The translations under genes and the position numbers were made by a program. Shown piece by piece: positions 24,892 through 34,144 of a DNA stretch of 64,000 nucleotides; the first letter of the stretch is position 1; each line of letters starts with the position of its first letter. Source of the DNA: Alphaproteobacteria bacterium (GTDB lineage: Bacteria; Pseudomonadota; Alphaproteobacteria; Puniceispirillales; UBA1172); the NCBI GenBank assembly GCA_016778985.1, contig JADHOM010000007.1, positions 16,394-80,393 of the forward strand. The letters run 5' to 3'. Below the pieces are notes generated by a model. The model searched no databases and was not told the origin of the DNA. It was given only the letters and a program-made list of their open reading frames with translations.

Positions 24892-27558
24892 GTGAGTAAG
24901 CTTAAACCAATCTCTAATGACTTTACGATAAAAGATCATCTTTATGGTGTTCTTCGTGATCACATTCTTGGGATTGACATCTATGGGTCAGATGATGATT
25001 TGCGCCTCGATGAGCGACAGCTAGCGGCACAGCTTGGGGTGTCGCGGACGCCGATTAGAGAAGTCCTCGCACGACTGGCTCAAGATGGGCTGGTTGAAAT
25101 TATCCCGCGCAAGGGCGTCTTTATTCACCGCAAGACAATGACAGAGATACTTGAAATGGTGATCACATGGGCGGCTCTGGAAAGCATGGCGGCGCGTTTG
25201 GTTACTGAAAAAGCCAGCGATGATGATCTGCTATTGCTTCGGCGATTCGCGCAAGGCAGCATAGGCGAAAGTAATTCCATTCCGATTAGTGAATATTCAG
25301 ATGCCAATGTCACATTCCATCAAACAATTTTAGAATTATCAGGTTGTACGCTTCTGAAAACCACAACAGATCAATTATTTATGCAGATGGCGGCGATCAG
25401 ACGCCGTGCCATTCATGAAGATGATCGGGCGGTTAAATCGGTTTCTGATCACCTGCAAATAATTGAAGCGTTAGAGGCCAGAGATGCTGACCTTGCGGCG
25501 ACGTTAGTCCGTGAGCATACCATGCGTCTGCATGATCATATTAAATTACGCTGGACAGTCTTTTCTAATGGCGATGATGGCTCAGACGAAGCTAATGCTG
25601 ATGCCAGTTCCAGTTCCAGTTCTGATAAAGCTATCCCTGAAATGACCTTTGATAGCGATCAGGATAAAATTGTCAGTGATATTGGTGCGGTATCGGCCAA
25701 CCATAATAACGCCCAGGCTTACCCACGGGCCACCATTGAGGCCGCATCTCACCCACAGTCTTTTTCTAAACCACAAACTATGACACCAAATGATAAAAAA
25801 GAGGAGCCTTCTATGTCTGATCAGGCGATTACTGAACAGGATACCGATGTAGCACATTTGACAGATGGATTTCATCTTGTTGTTGATGCTTTAAAACTTA
25901 ATGATATCAACACTATATACAATGTCCCTGGAATACCAATTACTGATCTTGGGCGGATTGCACAGGCTGAGGGCATGCGCGTTATCTCATTTCGTCATGA
26001 ACAGCATGCCGGTTACGCTGCGTCTATCGCGGGTTATTTAACCAAAAAGCCTGGGGTGGCGCTTACCGTGTCGGCGCCGGGGTTTCTCAATGGTCTAACG
26101 GCATTGGCTAATGCCACAACAAATTGTTTTCCTATGATTTTGATCAGCGGTTCATCAGAACGGGAGATTGTTGATCTTCAGCAAGGTGATTATGAGGAAA
26201 TGGATCAGCTTGCTATTGCCAAGCCATTATGTAAGGCGGCGTTCCGTGTCTTGCATGCAGAAGATATTGGTATTGGCATAGCAAGAGCCATAAGAGCGGC
26301 ATGTTCGGGCCGTCCAGGCGGCGTATATTTAGACCTTCCGGCGCAACTGTTCTCACAAGTTATGGATGCCGGGAAGGGCAAAGCATCGTTGGTCAAAGTT
26401 ATTGATCCAGCCCCCGCACAATTGCCTGCGCCAGAAGCGATCAACCGTGCGATAGACGTCTTAAAAAGCGCGAAAAAGCCGTTAATGATTATTGGTAAAG
26501 GCGCCGCTTATGCTCAAGAAGATGAGCTGATTAAAACTTTTGTTGAAAACAGCGGCATGCCATATCTGCCAATGAGTATGGCAAAGGGGCTACTGCCTGA
26601 TGATCATCCGCAATCGGCGGCAGCAGCGCGGTCACTGGTTCTGAAAGAAGCTGATGTTGTTATGCTGGTCGGAGCACGGCTTAACTGGTTATTATCTCAT
26701 GGTAAGGGCAAAACATGGGGTGAACCGGGGGCAAAAACCTTTATCCATATAGATATTGAACCACGTGAAATGGACAGCAATGTTGAAATTGCCGCGCCGC
26801 TTGTTGGTGATATCGGCTCTTGCCTGCGCTTGATGAATGATGCGCTGGGATCAAAATGGCAGAAGCCACCGGCTGACTGGATTGATGCTATTAATGAAAA
26901 GAAATCGGTCAATCTGGAAAAAATGGCATCTAAGTTGATGAGCAATGCGGTGCCGATGGATTATCATGGTGCGCTAGGTTCTTTGCGTCAGGTGGTTAAG
27001 GATAATCCTGATGTTATTCTGGTCAATGAAGGCGCCAACACGCTTGATTTTGCGCGCAGCATTATTGATATCTATAAACCGCGCCATCGGGTTGATGTCG
27101 GTACATGGGGGATCATGGGTATTGGTCAAGGGGCGTCAGTTGCGGCGGCTATTGAAACTGGCAAGCAGGTTCTGGCGATCGAAGGTGATAGTGCATTTGG
27201 TTTCTCAGGCATGGAGATTGAAACGATTTGCCGATACAACCTGCCGGTCTGTATTGTTGTCTTTAATAATAACGGGATTTACCGAGGCACGGATAAAAAC
27301 CCAACAGGTGGTGATGATGTTGCCCCAACCGTTTTCGTTAAAGATTCGCGTTATGACATGATGATGCAAGCCTTTGGCGGTGTGGGCGTTTATGCAACTA
27401 ATACGGATGAGCTTGGCCGTGCGGTGAGAGAGGCCTTGGCATCAGGCAAGCCAACCCTTGTTAATGCCATTATTGATGAGGGTGCAGGTACCGAAAGCGG
27501 CCGCATTGGCAATCTCAATCCGCAAAGTATTGTGATGCAGAATAAGGCAAAATCCTAA
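24892..27558 (+). CDS. oxc: GntR/FCD regulator in one reading frame with oxalyl-CoA decarboxylase
   Basis: One open frame of 888 codons joins two functions. Residues ~12-80 are a GntR winged helix ([20 protein letters not shown]) and ~85-215 an FCD ligand domain (candidate ligands Asn139, His143, His187, His209). Residues ~225-307 are a Ser/Asp/Asn-rich linker with six consecutive serines. From Met308 the protein is a complete 581-residue oxalyl-CoA decarboxylase, a ThDP enzyme making formyl-CoA and CO2: activating Glu370 in [12 protein letters not shown] and the ThDP/Mg motif [20 protein letters not shown] ending in NNNG (792-795). Met308 has its own strong ribosome-binding site. The frame starts at GTG 24892 after GGGGGAA. 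It could be a true fusion or two products from one frame. frc follows. Confidence 0.9.
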   Translation: MSKLKPISNDFTIKDHLYGVLRDHILGIDIYGSDDDLRLDERQLAAQLGVSRTPIREVLARLAQDGLVEIIPRKGVFIHRKTMTEILEMVITWAALESMAARLVTEKASDDDLLLLRRFAQGSIGESNSIPISEYSDANVTFHQTILELSGCTLLKTTTDQLFMQMAAIRRRAIHEDDRAVKSVSDHLQIIEALEARDADLAATLVREHTMRLHDHIKLRWTVFSNGDDGSDEANADASSSSSSDKAIPEMTFDSDQDKIVSDIGAVSANHNNAQAYPRATIEAASHPQSFSKPQTMTPNDKKEEPSMSDQAITEQDTDVAHLTDGFHLVVDALKLNDINTIYNVPGIPITDLGRIAQAEGMRVISFRHEQHAGYAASIAGYLTKKPGVALTVSAPGFLNGLTALANATTNCFPMILISGSSEREIVDLQQGDYEEMDQLAIAKPLCKAAFRVLHAEDIGIGIARAIRAACSGRPGGVYLDLPAQLFSQVMDAGKGKASLVKVIDPAPAQLPAPEAINRAIDVLKSAKKPLMIIGKGAAYAQEDELIKTFVENSGMPYLPMSMAKGLLPDDHPQSAAAARSLVLKEADVVMLVGARLNWLLSHGKGKTWGEPGAKTFIHIDIEPREMDSNVEIAAPLVGDIGSCLRLMNDALGSKWQKPPADWIDAINEKKSVNLEKMASKLMSNAVPMDYHGALGSLRQVVKDNPDVILVNEGANTLDFARSIIDIYKPRHRVDVGTWGIMGIGQGASVAAAIETGKQVLAIEGDSAFGFSGMEIETICRYNLPVCIVVFNNNGIYRGTDKNPTGGDDVAPTVFVKDSRYDMMMQAFGGVGVYATNTDELGRAVREALASGKPTLVNAIIDEGAGTESGRIGNLNPQSIVMQNKAKS
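25605..25622. repeat. 6-bp tandem repeat in the GntR-Oxc linker
   Basis: CAGTTC is repeated three times and encodes part of the serine run in the linker between the GntR and Oxc halves. It marks the linker as low-complexity, fast-changing sequence. Confidence 0.8.
25801..25815 (+). promoter_or_regulatory. Internal ribosome-binding site and ATG for Oxc
   Basis: GAGGAG (25801-25806) lies six bases before an in-frame ATG at 25813, which begins a normal-length Oxc ([12 protein letters not shown]...). This is a better Shine-Dalgarno than that of the upstream GTG, so free Oxc is probably made from the same mRNA. Confidence 0.75.
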
Positions 27559-27642
27559 GCGGATTAGAGCCAGATTGATAGATAATTGTGATGACCAGAA
27601 TGGTTAACAGCCTAATGGTTAATAGAATGGATGGTAAGTAAA

Positions 27643-28905
27643 ATGATGAAAGCATTAGAAGGAATAAAAGTTCTCGACTTTACCCATGTGCAGTCAGGGC
27701 CAACTTGCACGCAGATACTGGGCTGGTTTGGCGCTGATGTGATCAAGGTGGAGCGTCCTGGTGTCGGTGATGCAACGCGAAAACAGCTTGTTGATAAGCT
27801 GGGTGCAGACAGTCTTTATTTTACCATGCTCAATCATAATAAACGGTCTATTGAGTTGAACTCAAAGAACGAGACTGGCAAAGAAGTGCTAACAAGACTG
27901 ATCCAAGAATGTGATGTCTTGGTTGAAAACTTTGCCCCCGGTGCGTTGGACAGAATGGGCTTTGGCTGGGATCGCGTTCATGAGATTAATCCGCGTATTA
28001 TCATGGCGTCAATCAAGGGTTTTGGACCAGGTAAATACGCTGATTGTAAGGTTTATGAGAATGTCGCGCAATGTGCTGGTGGCTCTGCCTCAACCACCGG
28101 TTTTCTGGATGGCCCGCCATTGGTAACAGGGGCGCAAATCGGCGATTCAGGCACCGGACTGCATCTTTGTCTTGGTATTGTCACGGCGCTTTTCCAGCGT
28201 GAAAAGACAGGTCTTGGTCAGCGTGTGAGTGTTGCTATGCAAGATGCTGTGCTTAATTTGGCGCGGGTGAAAATGCGTGATCAACAACGTCTTGATGCTG
28301 GGCCTCTTAAAGAATATTCGCAATTTGGTGAGGGCATCCCATTTGGTGAGGCAACGCCGCGCGCGGGTAATGATTCGGGTGGTGGTCAGCCTGGCCGTAT
28401 TTTAAAATGTAAGGGCTGGGAGACCGATCCTAATGCCTATACGTATTTTATCATTCAAGCGGCTGTGTGGGAAAAAGTATGTGATCTGATTGGTGAGCCT
28501 GATTGGAAAACCGCGGAAGGCTTTGCGACGCCGCCTGAACGTCTCGATAAACTGAACCAGATTTTTGAGCGTATTGAAACTTGGACAATGACTAAATCAA
28601 AGTTTGAAGTGATGGATTTATGTAATCCGCTTGATATTCCTGTTGGACCTATTCTGTCGATGAAAGAAATTGCCGAAGACAACGGGCTATATGAAACAGG
28701 GACATTGGTGAAAGTCGATCATCCTGAACGTGGAGAGTATATTTCTGTTGGCTGCCCAATTAAACTATCGGCAAGTCCTGTTGAGGTATCAAGGTCACCG
28801 TTGTTAGGGGAACATACGTTAGAAATATTAAAAGATGTTTTGCATTATGATGATAATGAGGTTGAGAATATTGTGTCATCAGGTGCTGTTGGCGAAGCCA
28901 AATAA
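27643..28905 (+). CDS. frc: Formyl-CoA:oxalate CoA-transferase
   Basis: Family III CoA-transferase that moves CoA from formyl-CoA to oxalate, giving oxalyl-CoA and formate. Starting at the ATG at 27643 ([20 protein letters not shown]) it is 420 residues. The catalytic aspartate is Asp168 in IGDSGTGLH, matching Asp169 of the Oxalobacter enzyme. The mobile glycine loop SGGGQPG and the motifs [14 protein letters not shown] ([13 protein letters not shown]) and [18 protein letters not shown] closely follow true Frc and not generic CaiB proteins. An in-frame ATG at 27631 adds four residues. It lies 84 bp after the oxc stop and completes the oxalate-decarboxylation cycle. Confidence 0.95.
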   Translation: MMKALEGIKVLDFTHVQSGPTCTQILGWFGADVIKVERPGVGDATRKQLVDKLGADSLYFTMLNHNKRSIELNSKNETGKEVLTRLIQECDVLVENFAPGALDRMGFGWDRVHEINPRIIMASIKGFGPGKYADCKVYENVAQCAGGSASTTGFLDGPPLVTGAQIGDSGTGLHLCLGIVTALFQREKTGLGQRVSVAMQDAVLNLARVKMRDQQRLDAGPLKEYSQFGEGIPFGEATPRAGNDSGGGQPGRILKCKGWETDPNAYTYFIIQAAVWEKVCDLIGEPDWKTAEGFATPPERLDKLNQIFERIETWTMTKSKFEVMDLCNPLDIPVGPILSMKEIAEDNGLYETGTLVKVDHPERGEYISVGCPIKLSASPVEVSRSPLLGEHTLEILKDVLHYDDNEVENIVSSGAVGEAK

Positions 28906-28932
28906 CCTGCTGATCAAAAGGGGATAATAATA

Positions 28933-29847
28933 ATGCGTATCGTATTACACGGACAACAAGCCTTTGGCGAAGCGGTATTAAATAAACTGCTGGAAAGAGG
29001 CGAAGATGTGGTTGCTGTTTGTTGTGCTCCAACGAAAGAAGGCAAGCCCGAAGACCCGCTAGCTCTCTTAGCCAAGGATAAAGGCATCCCGCTGCATCAG
29101 CCAGATTCATGGAAAACACCAGAAGCGCTTGAATTAATGCAGTCTTTCAAATCTGATGTTTGTTTAATGGCATATGTGTTGAAGTTTGTCCCTGAGGCGG
29201 TGCGCGATGCGCCGACTTACGGCACCTTTCAATATCATCCATCGCTTTGTCCTCAGCATCGTGGCCCATCATCTATCAATTGGCCGATTGCAATGGGTAA
29301 AACCCATACTGGATTGACTATTTTCTGGCCAGATGACGGCCTTGATGAAGGGCCTATTATGCTACAGAAAACATGTCCTATTGGCCCTGATGAAACGCTG
29401 GGTGATATTTATTTCAAAAAGCTGTTCCCGATGGGCGTGGATGCGATGATGGAAGGCCTTGATATGGTTAGGGCCGGTGTCATTATTAAGCATGATCAGC
29501 GGCTTGAAGATGGCACCTATGAAGGTTGGTTCAATAAGGATTGCGCCAAGCTCGATTGGACAAAACCGGTTGCCGAAACCTATAACACAATCCGTGCTGC
29601 CAATCCGGCGCCGGGTGCGTGGACAACACTGAATGGTGCTGAGGTAAAAATTTACGACGCTGCTAGAATGGATGGTGATGGCACTCCCGGTGAGATTATA
29701 GACATCACAGAAGAGGGGGTGATCGTCCAATGTAATGGTGGGCGTATTCTGATAAAACGTGTTCGACCCGAAGGAAGTGGTAAAATTCCAGCTTCGGAAT
29801 GGGCATCAATGGTCTCTCTTCAAAATGGTGCAACTCTTGGTCAATAA
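28933..29847 (+). CDS. Formyltetrahydrofolate hydrolase-like protein (ALDH1L1 N-domain type)
   Basis: A 304-residue formyltransferase-fold protein. It resembles the N-terminal hydrolase domain of 10-formyl-THF dehydrogenase (ALDH1L1) more than Fmt: the catalytic His102 lies in YHPSLCPQHRG and Asp138 in DDGLDEG, spaced 36 residues apart as in that enzyme, and TYEGWFNKDCAKLDW then PGAWTTLNG follow in the C-terminal OB-like part. No aldehyde dehydrogenase domain is attached. It may release formate from 10-formyl-THF or handle formyl-CoA; its place between frc and fhs favours a role at the formyl/C1 junction. AAAGGGGATAATAATA precedes the ATG. Confidence 0.85.
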   Translation: MRIVLHGQQAFGEAVLNKLLERGEDVVAVCCAPTKEGKPEDPLALLAKDKGIPLHQPDSWKTPEALELMQSFKSDVCLMAYVLKFVPEAVRDAPTYGTFQYHPSLCPQHRGPSSINWPIAMGKTHTGLTIFWPDDGLDEGPIMLQKTCPIGPDETLGDIYFKKLFPMGVDAMMEGLDMVRAGVIIKHDQRLEDGTYEGWFNKDCAKLDWTKPVAETYNTIRAANPAPGAWTTLNGAEVKIYDAARMDGDGTPGEIIDITEEGVIVQCNGGRILIKRVRPEGSGKIPASEWASMVSLQNGATLGQ

Positions 29848-29871
29848 TTATGCAATGAATAGGAAACTACT

Positions 29872-31548
29872 GTGAGCTACAAATCTGATATCGAAATCGC
29901 CCGCGAAGCTAAAAAGAAACCAATCCAAGAAATTGGTGAGAAGCTTGGCATCCCTTATGAACATCTGTTGCCTTTCGGTCATGATAAGGCAAAGGTCTCT
30001 GAAAACTTTATCAAAAGCCTTGATGATCGTGAAAATGGTAAGCTGATTCTGGTGACGGCTATTAACCCAACGCCTGCGGGTGAGGGTAAAACCACGACCA
30101 CTGTTGGGCTTGGTGATGGGCTTAATAGGGTCGGCAAAAAAGCCGCCATTTGTATTCGTGAAGCGTCGCTTGGGCCTTGCTTTGGCATGAAGGGTGGCGC
30201 CGCAGGTGGCGGGTATTCTCAGGTTGTGCCAATGGAAGAAATGAATCTGCATTTTACAGGTGATTTTCATGCCATTACATCAGCCCATAACTTGCTGGCG
30301 GCATTGATTGATAACCATATTTACTGGGGCAATGAGCAGGGTATTGATGTCCGGCGTGTCGCTTTCCGACGTGTCCTTGATATGAATGATCGGGCTTTGC
30401 GCCAGATTAATTGTAGCCTTGGCGGTGTTGCCAACGGCTTCCCGCGTGAAGCTGGCTTTGATATCACCGTTGCATCAGAAGTCATGGCTATTCTCTGCCT
30501 AGCGAATGATCTGGCTGATCTTGAACGCCGTCTGGGTGATATTATTGTTGCCTATCGCCGTGACCGAAGCCCTGTTTTCTGCCGTGACATTAAGGCTGAT
30601 GGTGCGATGACGGTTCTATTGCAACAAGCTATGCAGCCTAATCTGGTGCAGACTTTGGAAAATAATCCGGCTTTTGTACATGGTGGCCCTTTTGCTAATA
30701 TTGCGCATGGCTGTAATTCGGTTATCGCAACCAAAACAGCGCTTAAACTCGCTGACTATGTTGTGACAGAAGCAGGATTTGGTGCTGACCTTGGGGCGGA
30801 AAAGTTCCTTGATATTAAATGTCGGCAAGCTGGATTGAAGCCAGATGCGGCCGTTATCGTAGCGACGGTTCGGGCCATGAAAATGAACGGCGGCGTCGCC
30901 AAGGCGGATCTGGGTGAGGAAAATGTTGAAGCGGTGAATGCCGGTTGTCCTAATCTTGGGCGGCATATGGAAAACATTGGTAAGTTTGGTGTTCCTGCGG
31001 TTGTTGCTATCAACCATTTTTACAGTGATACCGATGCTGAGATCGCCGCCCTGCAAGATTTTGTTGAAAGTCAGGGTGGTCAGGCTATTGTTTGTCGGCA
31101 CTGGGCGGATGGAAGCGCCGGTACAGAAGAACTGGCAAATACCGTTGTCAAAATGATTGAGACAACGCCGTCACAATATAAACCGCTTTATCCGATTGAA
31201 ATGAGCTTGTTTGAGAAAATCGAAACGATTGCCAAAGAAATCTATCGTGCCAATGAAGTCGTTGCTGATCAAAAGCTGCTTGATCAGCTCAAATCTTGGG
31301 AAGAGCAAGGCTACGGCAAATTGCCTGTATGTATGGCAAAAACTCAATACAGTTTCACAACAGACCCGAATAAGCGAGGAGCACCGACTGGTCATAGTCT
31401 GCCCATTCGTGAGGTCAGATTATCCGCAGGCGCAGGCTTTGTTGTGGTAGTCTGTGGTGAGATTATGACAATGCCTGGTCTGCCTAGAGTGCCAGCAGCA
31501 GAAAGTATCCATATTAATAATGATGGTCTGATTGAAGGATTATTCTAA
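29872..31548 (+). CDS. fhs: Formate-tetrahydrofolate ligase
   Basis: ATP-dependent synthesis of 10-formyl-THF from formate and THF; 558 residues, full length. The P-loop is [18 protein letters not shown]. The family motifs [37 protein letters not shown] and [13 protein letters not shown] are all present. GTG start at 29872 after AGGAAACTACT. It lies 24 bp after the formyl-THF-hydrolase-like gene. It would carry formate released by Frc into biosynthetic one-carbon units, competing with oxidation by the formate dehydrogenase upstream. Confidence 0.97.
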   Translation: MSYKSDIEIAREAKKKPIQEIGEKLGIPYEHLLPFGHDKAKVSENFIKSLDDRENGKLILVTAINPTPAGEGKTTTTVGLGDGLNRVGKKAAICIREASLGPCFGMKGGAAGGGYSQVVPMEEMNLHFTGDFHAITSAHNLLAALIDNHIYWGNEQGIDVRRVAFRRVLDMNDRALRQINCSLGGVANGFPREAGFDITVASEVMAILCLANDLADLERRLGDIIVAYRRDRSPVFCRDIKADGAMTVLLQQAMQPNLVQTLENNPAFVHGGPFANIAHGCNSVIATKTALKLADYVVTEAGFGADLGAEKFLDIKCRQAGLKPDAAVIVATVRAMKMNGGVAKADLGEENVEAVNAGCPNLGRHMENIGKFGVPAVVAINHFYSDTDAEIAALQDFVESQGGQAIVCRHWADGSAGTEELANTVVKMIETTPSQYKPLYPIEMSLFEKIETIAKEIYRANEVVADQKLLDQLKSWEEQGYGKLPVCMAKTQYSFTTDPNKRGAPTGHSLPIREVRLSAGAGFVVVVCGEIMTMPGLPRVPAAESIHINNDGLIEGLF

Positions 31549-31563
31549 AAACCGGAGGCGGCA

Positions 31564-32418
31564 ATGATAAATAGGGTAGTTGTTCCTGTTAGAGATGATG
31601 GCAACGCAGAATGTGTTTTGCGTCACGCTATATCTCTGGCCAAAAATGTCAACGCCCATATTATTGTAACGCATTGCCGCCTGCGACCTGAAGACATGCT
31701 ACCTTTTGGCGTTCCTATGTCGCGTGACATGAAGAAGCAAATTATGACGCAATCAGCATCTGTGCTTAATTTAGCTGAAACAGTCATGCGCCAAGAGGTT
31801 GAGGCAATTTGTGCCTCTGCTGGCGTTCAAATGTCAGATAAGCCTATCCCTCATGCCGTTACCGCGCAGTTTATTGAAGCCGAAGGCAGACAAGTTGACG
31901 TGGTGCGGCGGCATGGCCGTCTTGCTGATATTGTGGTTGTAGCAAAACCAGAGATTGATCGTAATTTGGGCACAAATACGCTCAAAGCAGCTCTCTTTCA
32001 TACTGGCAGACCTGTTTATATGTGTGATGGCTCAATGCCAGATGAAGTTAAGGGGTTTGATCAGATCGCCTTATGCTGGGATGGCTCTATAGAGGCCACT
32101 CGTGCTGTTGCGCAATCATTATGGCTAATGAAAATTGCTAAGAAAGTGAATATCTTAACGGTCGAGGCAGAGCATGTTCAGATCCGTCCAGAAGAGCTTC
32201 AATTATATCTCAGCGAGCATGACATCAATTCTGATATTATTATGGTTAAGTCGTCTGGTTCAACTGGCGCGTCCTTAATGAAAGTAAGTGAAGCATGTGG
32301 TGCTGAGATAATTATTTTAGGTGCCTATGGTAATAATCAGTATTTTGAGAGAGTATTAGGAGGAGTGACTCAACATTTTGTTGATCATGCATCACGACCT
32401 TTGGTCTTGGTGCACTAG
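31564..32418 (+). CDS. Universal stress protein, tandem UspA domains
   Basis: A 284-residue cytoplasmic protein with two Usp folds: residues 1-~150 (degenerate, starting INRVVVPVRDDGNAECVLRH) and ~155-284. The second has the ATP-binding signature GAYGNNQYFERVLGGVTQHF. The family binds nucleotides and modulates stress tolerance; a specific role is not evident. ATG follows CCGGAGGCGGCA, 15 bp after fhs, so it is likely the last gene of the oxc-frc-fhs transcript. The following 132 bp form a separate promoter region for the TTT transporter. Confidence 0.85.
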   Translation: MINRVVVPVRDDGNAECVLRHAISLAKNVNAHIIVTHCRLRPEDMLPFGVPMSRDMKKQIMTQSASVLNLAETVMRQEVEAICASAGVQMSDKPIPHAVTAQFIEAEGRQVDVVRRHGRLADIVVVAKPEIDRNLGTNTLKAALFHTGRPVYMCDGSMPDEVKGFDQIALCWDGSIEATRAVAQSLWLMKIAKKVNILTVEAEHVQIRPEELQLYLSEHDINSDIIMVKSSGSTGASLMKVSEACGAEIIILGAYGNNQYFERVLGGVTQHFVDHASRPLVLVH

Positions 32419-32439
32419 TGAGTATGATAATTAAGTAAA

Positions 32440-32475
32440 TTGTAAAAATTTACATTTATCATATTATCACTTTTT
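32440..32475 (+). promoter_or_regulatory. Candidate operator B upstream of the TTT transporter
   Basis: TGTAAA-AA-TTTACA (32441-32454) is a perfect inverted repeat; TTATCACTTTTT begins exactly nine bases after TTTACA. The layout matches the element at 21168-21205 base for base in these blocks. It lies about 75 bp before tctC. Confidence 0.6.
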
Positions 32476-32550
32476 ATAATTCTGAATGATGGTATCAACT
32501 GTCAAACAGTCTAAATAATAAGACGTCAATAGCTCTATGAGGAGGATGAA

Positions 32551-33537
32551 ATGAGCATTTTGAAAAAACTAGCCACTGGCTTTGTTGCTGCTGGCATGAC
32601 TATTTCGGCAATGTCTGGATTTGCACTTGCAGATGGGCATGGCTGGAAGCCAAATAAGCCGATTGATTTCATAATTATGGCTGGTAAAGGTGGTGGTGCC
32701 GATAAAATGGCGCGTCTGATGCAGGCTATCGTTGAAAAAGAAGGCTTGGCAGAGCGTCCATTGGTTCCTACCAATAAATCAGGTGGTTCAGGGGCTGAGG
32801 CATTAATCGCCGCTAAATCAGCAAATGATCCTGATCATACGATCATGGTGACACTGAACTCATTCTACACAACACCTCTGCGTCAGCCTGGTCTTGATGT
32901 TGATGTTATGACATTTGCACCGGTTGCTCGGATGGCTGAAGATACTTTCCTTTTGTGGGTTCACAAGGATAGCGGTATCACATCATTCGAACAGTGGTTA
33001 GAAGTAGCAAAATCAGAAGGCAAAAACTGGGTTATGGGCGGAACAGGTTCAAACTCTGAAGACAATATTATCACTGACTTCTTGAATGATAATTTTGGCC
33101 TTAGCATGAAGTATATCCCATACAAAGGCGGGGGTGCTGTTGCCAAGGACGTTGCTGGTAAGCAGATTAATTCATCTGTTAACAACCCATCAGAAGCTCT
33201 TGGTTTCTATGAGTCTGGAGACATGATTGCCCTTGTTGCCTTCACTGATGAGCGTTTGCCAATGTTCCCTGATGTCCCGACACTTCGTGAAAAAGGTGTT
33301 GATTTCAGCTATTTCATGCAGCGTTCCGTTGTTGGCGCACCTGGCATGTCTGCCGAAGCAGAAGCTTATTATTCTGGCCTGTTTGAGAAGGTTTATAATT
33401 CAGCAGACTGGCAGGATTATAAGAGCAAAAAGTCACTGATGGGTGATCTCATGTCAGGTGATGAGCTAATGGCATATTGGAAGGTGCAGCGCGCTAACCA
33501 TGAAACCATTTTGCGTGCTTCTGGTGCAATTCAATAA
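32551..33537 (+). CDS. TTT-family periplasmic solute-binding protein (TctC)
   Basis: Extracytoplasmic receptor of a tripartite tricarboxylate transporter; 328 residues. The signal peptide is residues 1-~27 (KKLATGFVAAGMTISAMSGF, cleavage after ALA). The mature part has the TctC pattern: KPIDFIIMAGKGGGADKMAR, KSGGSGAEALI, GTGSNSEDNI and PDVPTLREKGVDF. Related proteins bind citrate, tartrate, terephthalate or other carboxylates, so the ligand is not fixed by family. Next to the oxalate genes, oxalate or a related dicarboxylate is the inferred ligand. GAGGAGGATGAA precedes the ATG. tctB and tctA follow. Confidence 0.92.
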   Translation: MSILKKLATGFVAAGMTISAMSGFALADGHGWKPNKPIDFIIMAGKGGGADKMARLMQAIVEKEGLAERPLVPTNKSGGSGAEALIAAKSANDPDHTIMVTLNSFYTTPLRQPGLDVDVMTFAPVARMAEDTFLLWVHKDSGITSFEQWLEVAKSEGKNWVMGGTGSNSEDNIITDFLNDNFGLSMKYIPYKGGGAVAKDVAGKQINSSVNNPSEALGFYESGDMIALVAFTDERLPMFPDVPTLREKGVDFSYFMQRSVVGAPGMSAEAEAYYSGLFEKVYNSADWQDYKSKKSLMGDLMSGDELMAYWKVQRANHETILRASGAIQ

Positions 33538-33575
33538 ACATTTAACATCATAAAGGTATATAGGGGGGACGACTA

Positions 33576-34106
33576 ATGCGAAGAGCTGAAATTGTAACAG
33601 CGTTTATTTTGGGAATATTCTCTATATACCTTATGTGGAAAAGCGGGGACCCACCTGCTTGGAATCCAAGCATTCCTCGCTTTGCTAATATCGGTTTTGA
33701 TGAAACCGGAACACCAGGCAGCGGCTTTTGGCCGTTCTGGCTCGGTTTCATCATGCTGATATGCACGATCTGGATAGGCATTAACTGGGTGCTGAAACGG
33801 TCTCCACAATCCGTATCTGAAGAACCTTTCCTTGATGATTTTGGAAAGAAAATGTTTCTTACAGTCGGGGGAGGCTTAATCGGTTTTCTGGTCATGATAC
33901 ATCTTGCCGGTTTCTACGGTGCGATTTTCCTATTCATGGTTTACTACCTAAAGTTTTTAGGACGGCATACGTGGTTCTTAACCTTAACGATTTCAACTTC
34001 TTTGCCGATTGTTAGTTTCTTCTTTTTTGATGTGGCGATGCGAATTGTCTTACCAAAAGGGTATCTGGAGCCATTATTTATTCCGCTCTATGATATCTTT
34101 CTTTAA
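33576..34106 (+). CDS. TTT-family small membrane subunit (TctB)
   Basis: A 176-residue inner-membrane protein with four predicted helices: VTAFILGIFSIYLMW, FWPFWLGFIMLICTIW, LTVGGGLIGFLVMIHLAG followed by YGAIFLFMVYYLKF, and a C-terminal VSFFFFDVAM segment. Between helices 1 and 2 is the conserved FDETGTPGSGFWPFW region (P-G-xx-FWP) of TctB proteins. It works with TctC and TctA as a cation-coupled carboxylate importer. Low sequence conservation is normal for this subunit; position between tctC and tctA confirms the call. GGGGGGACGACTA precedes the ATG. Confidence 0.88.
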   Translation: MRRAEIVTAFILGIFSIYLMWKSGDPPAWNPSIPRFANIGFDETGTPGSGFWPFWLGFIMLICTIWIGINWVLKRSPQSVSEEPFLDDFGKKMFLTVGGGLIGFLVMIHLAGFYGAIFLFMVYYLKFLGRHTWFLTLTISTSLPIVSFFFFDVAMRIVLPKGYLEPLFIPLYDIFL

Positions 34107-34144
34107 TGATAATTTCATAATATAAGTTTGGGGGAATTTTTTAG

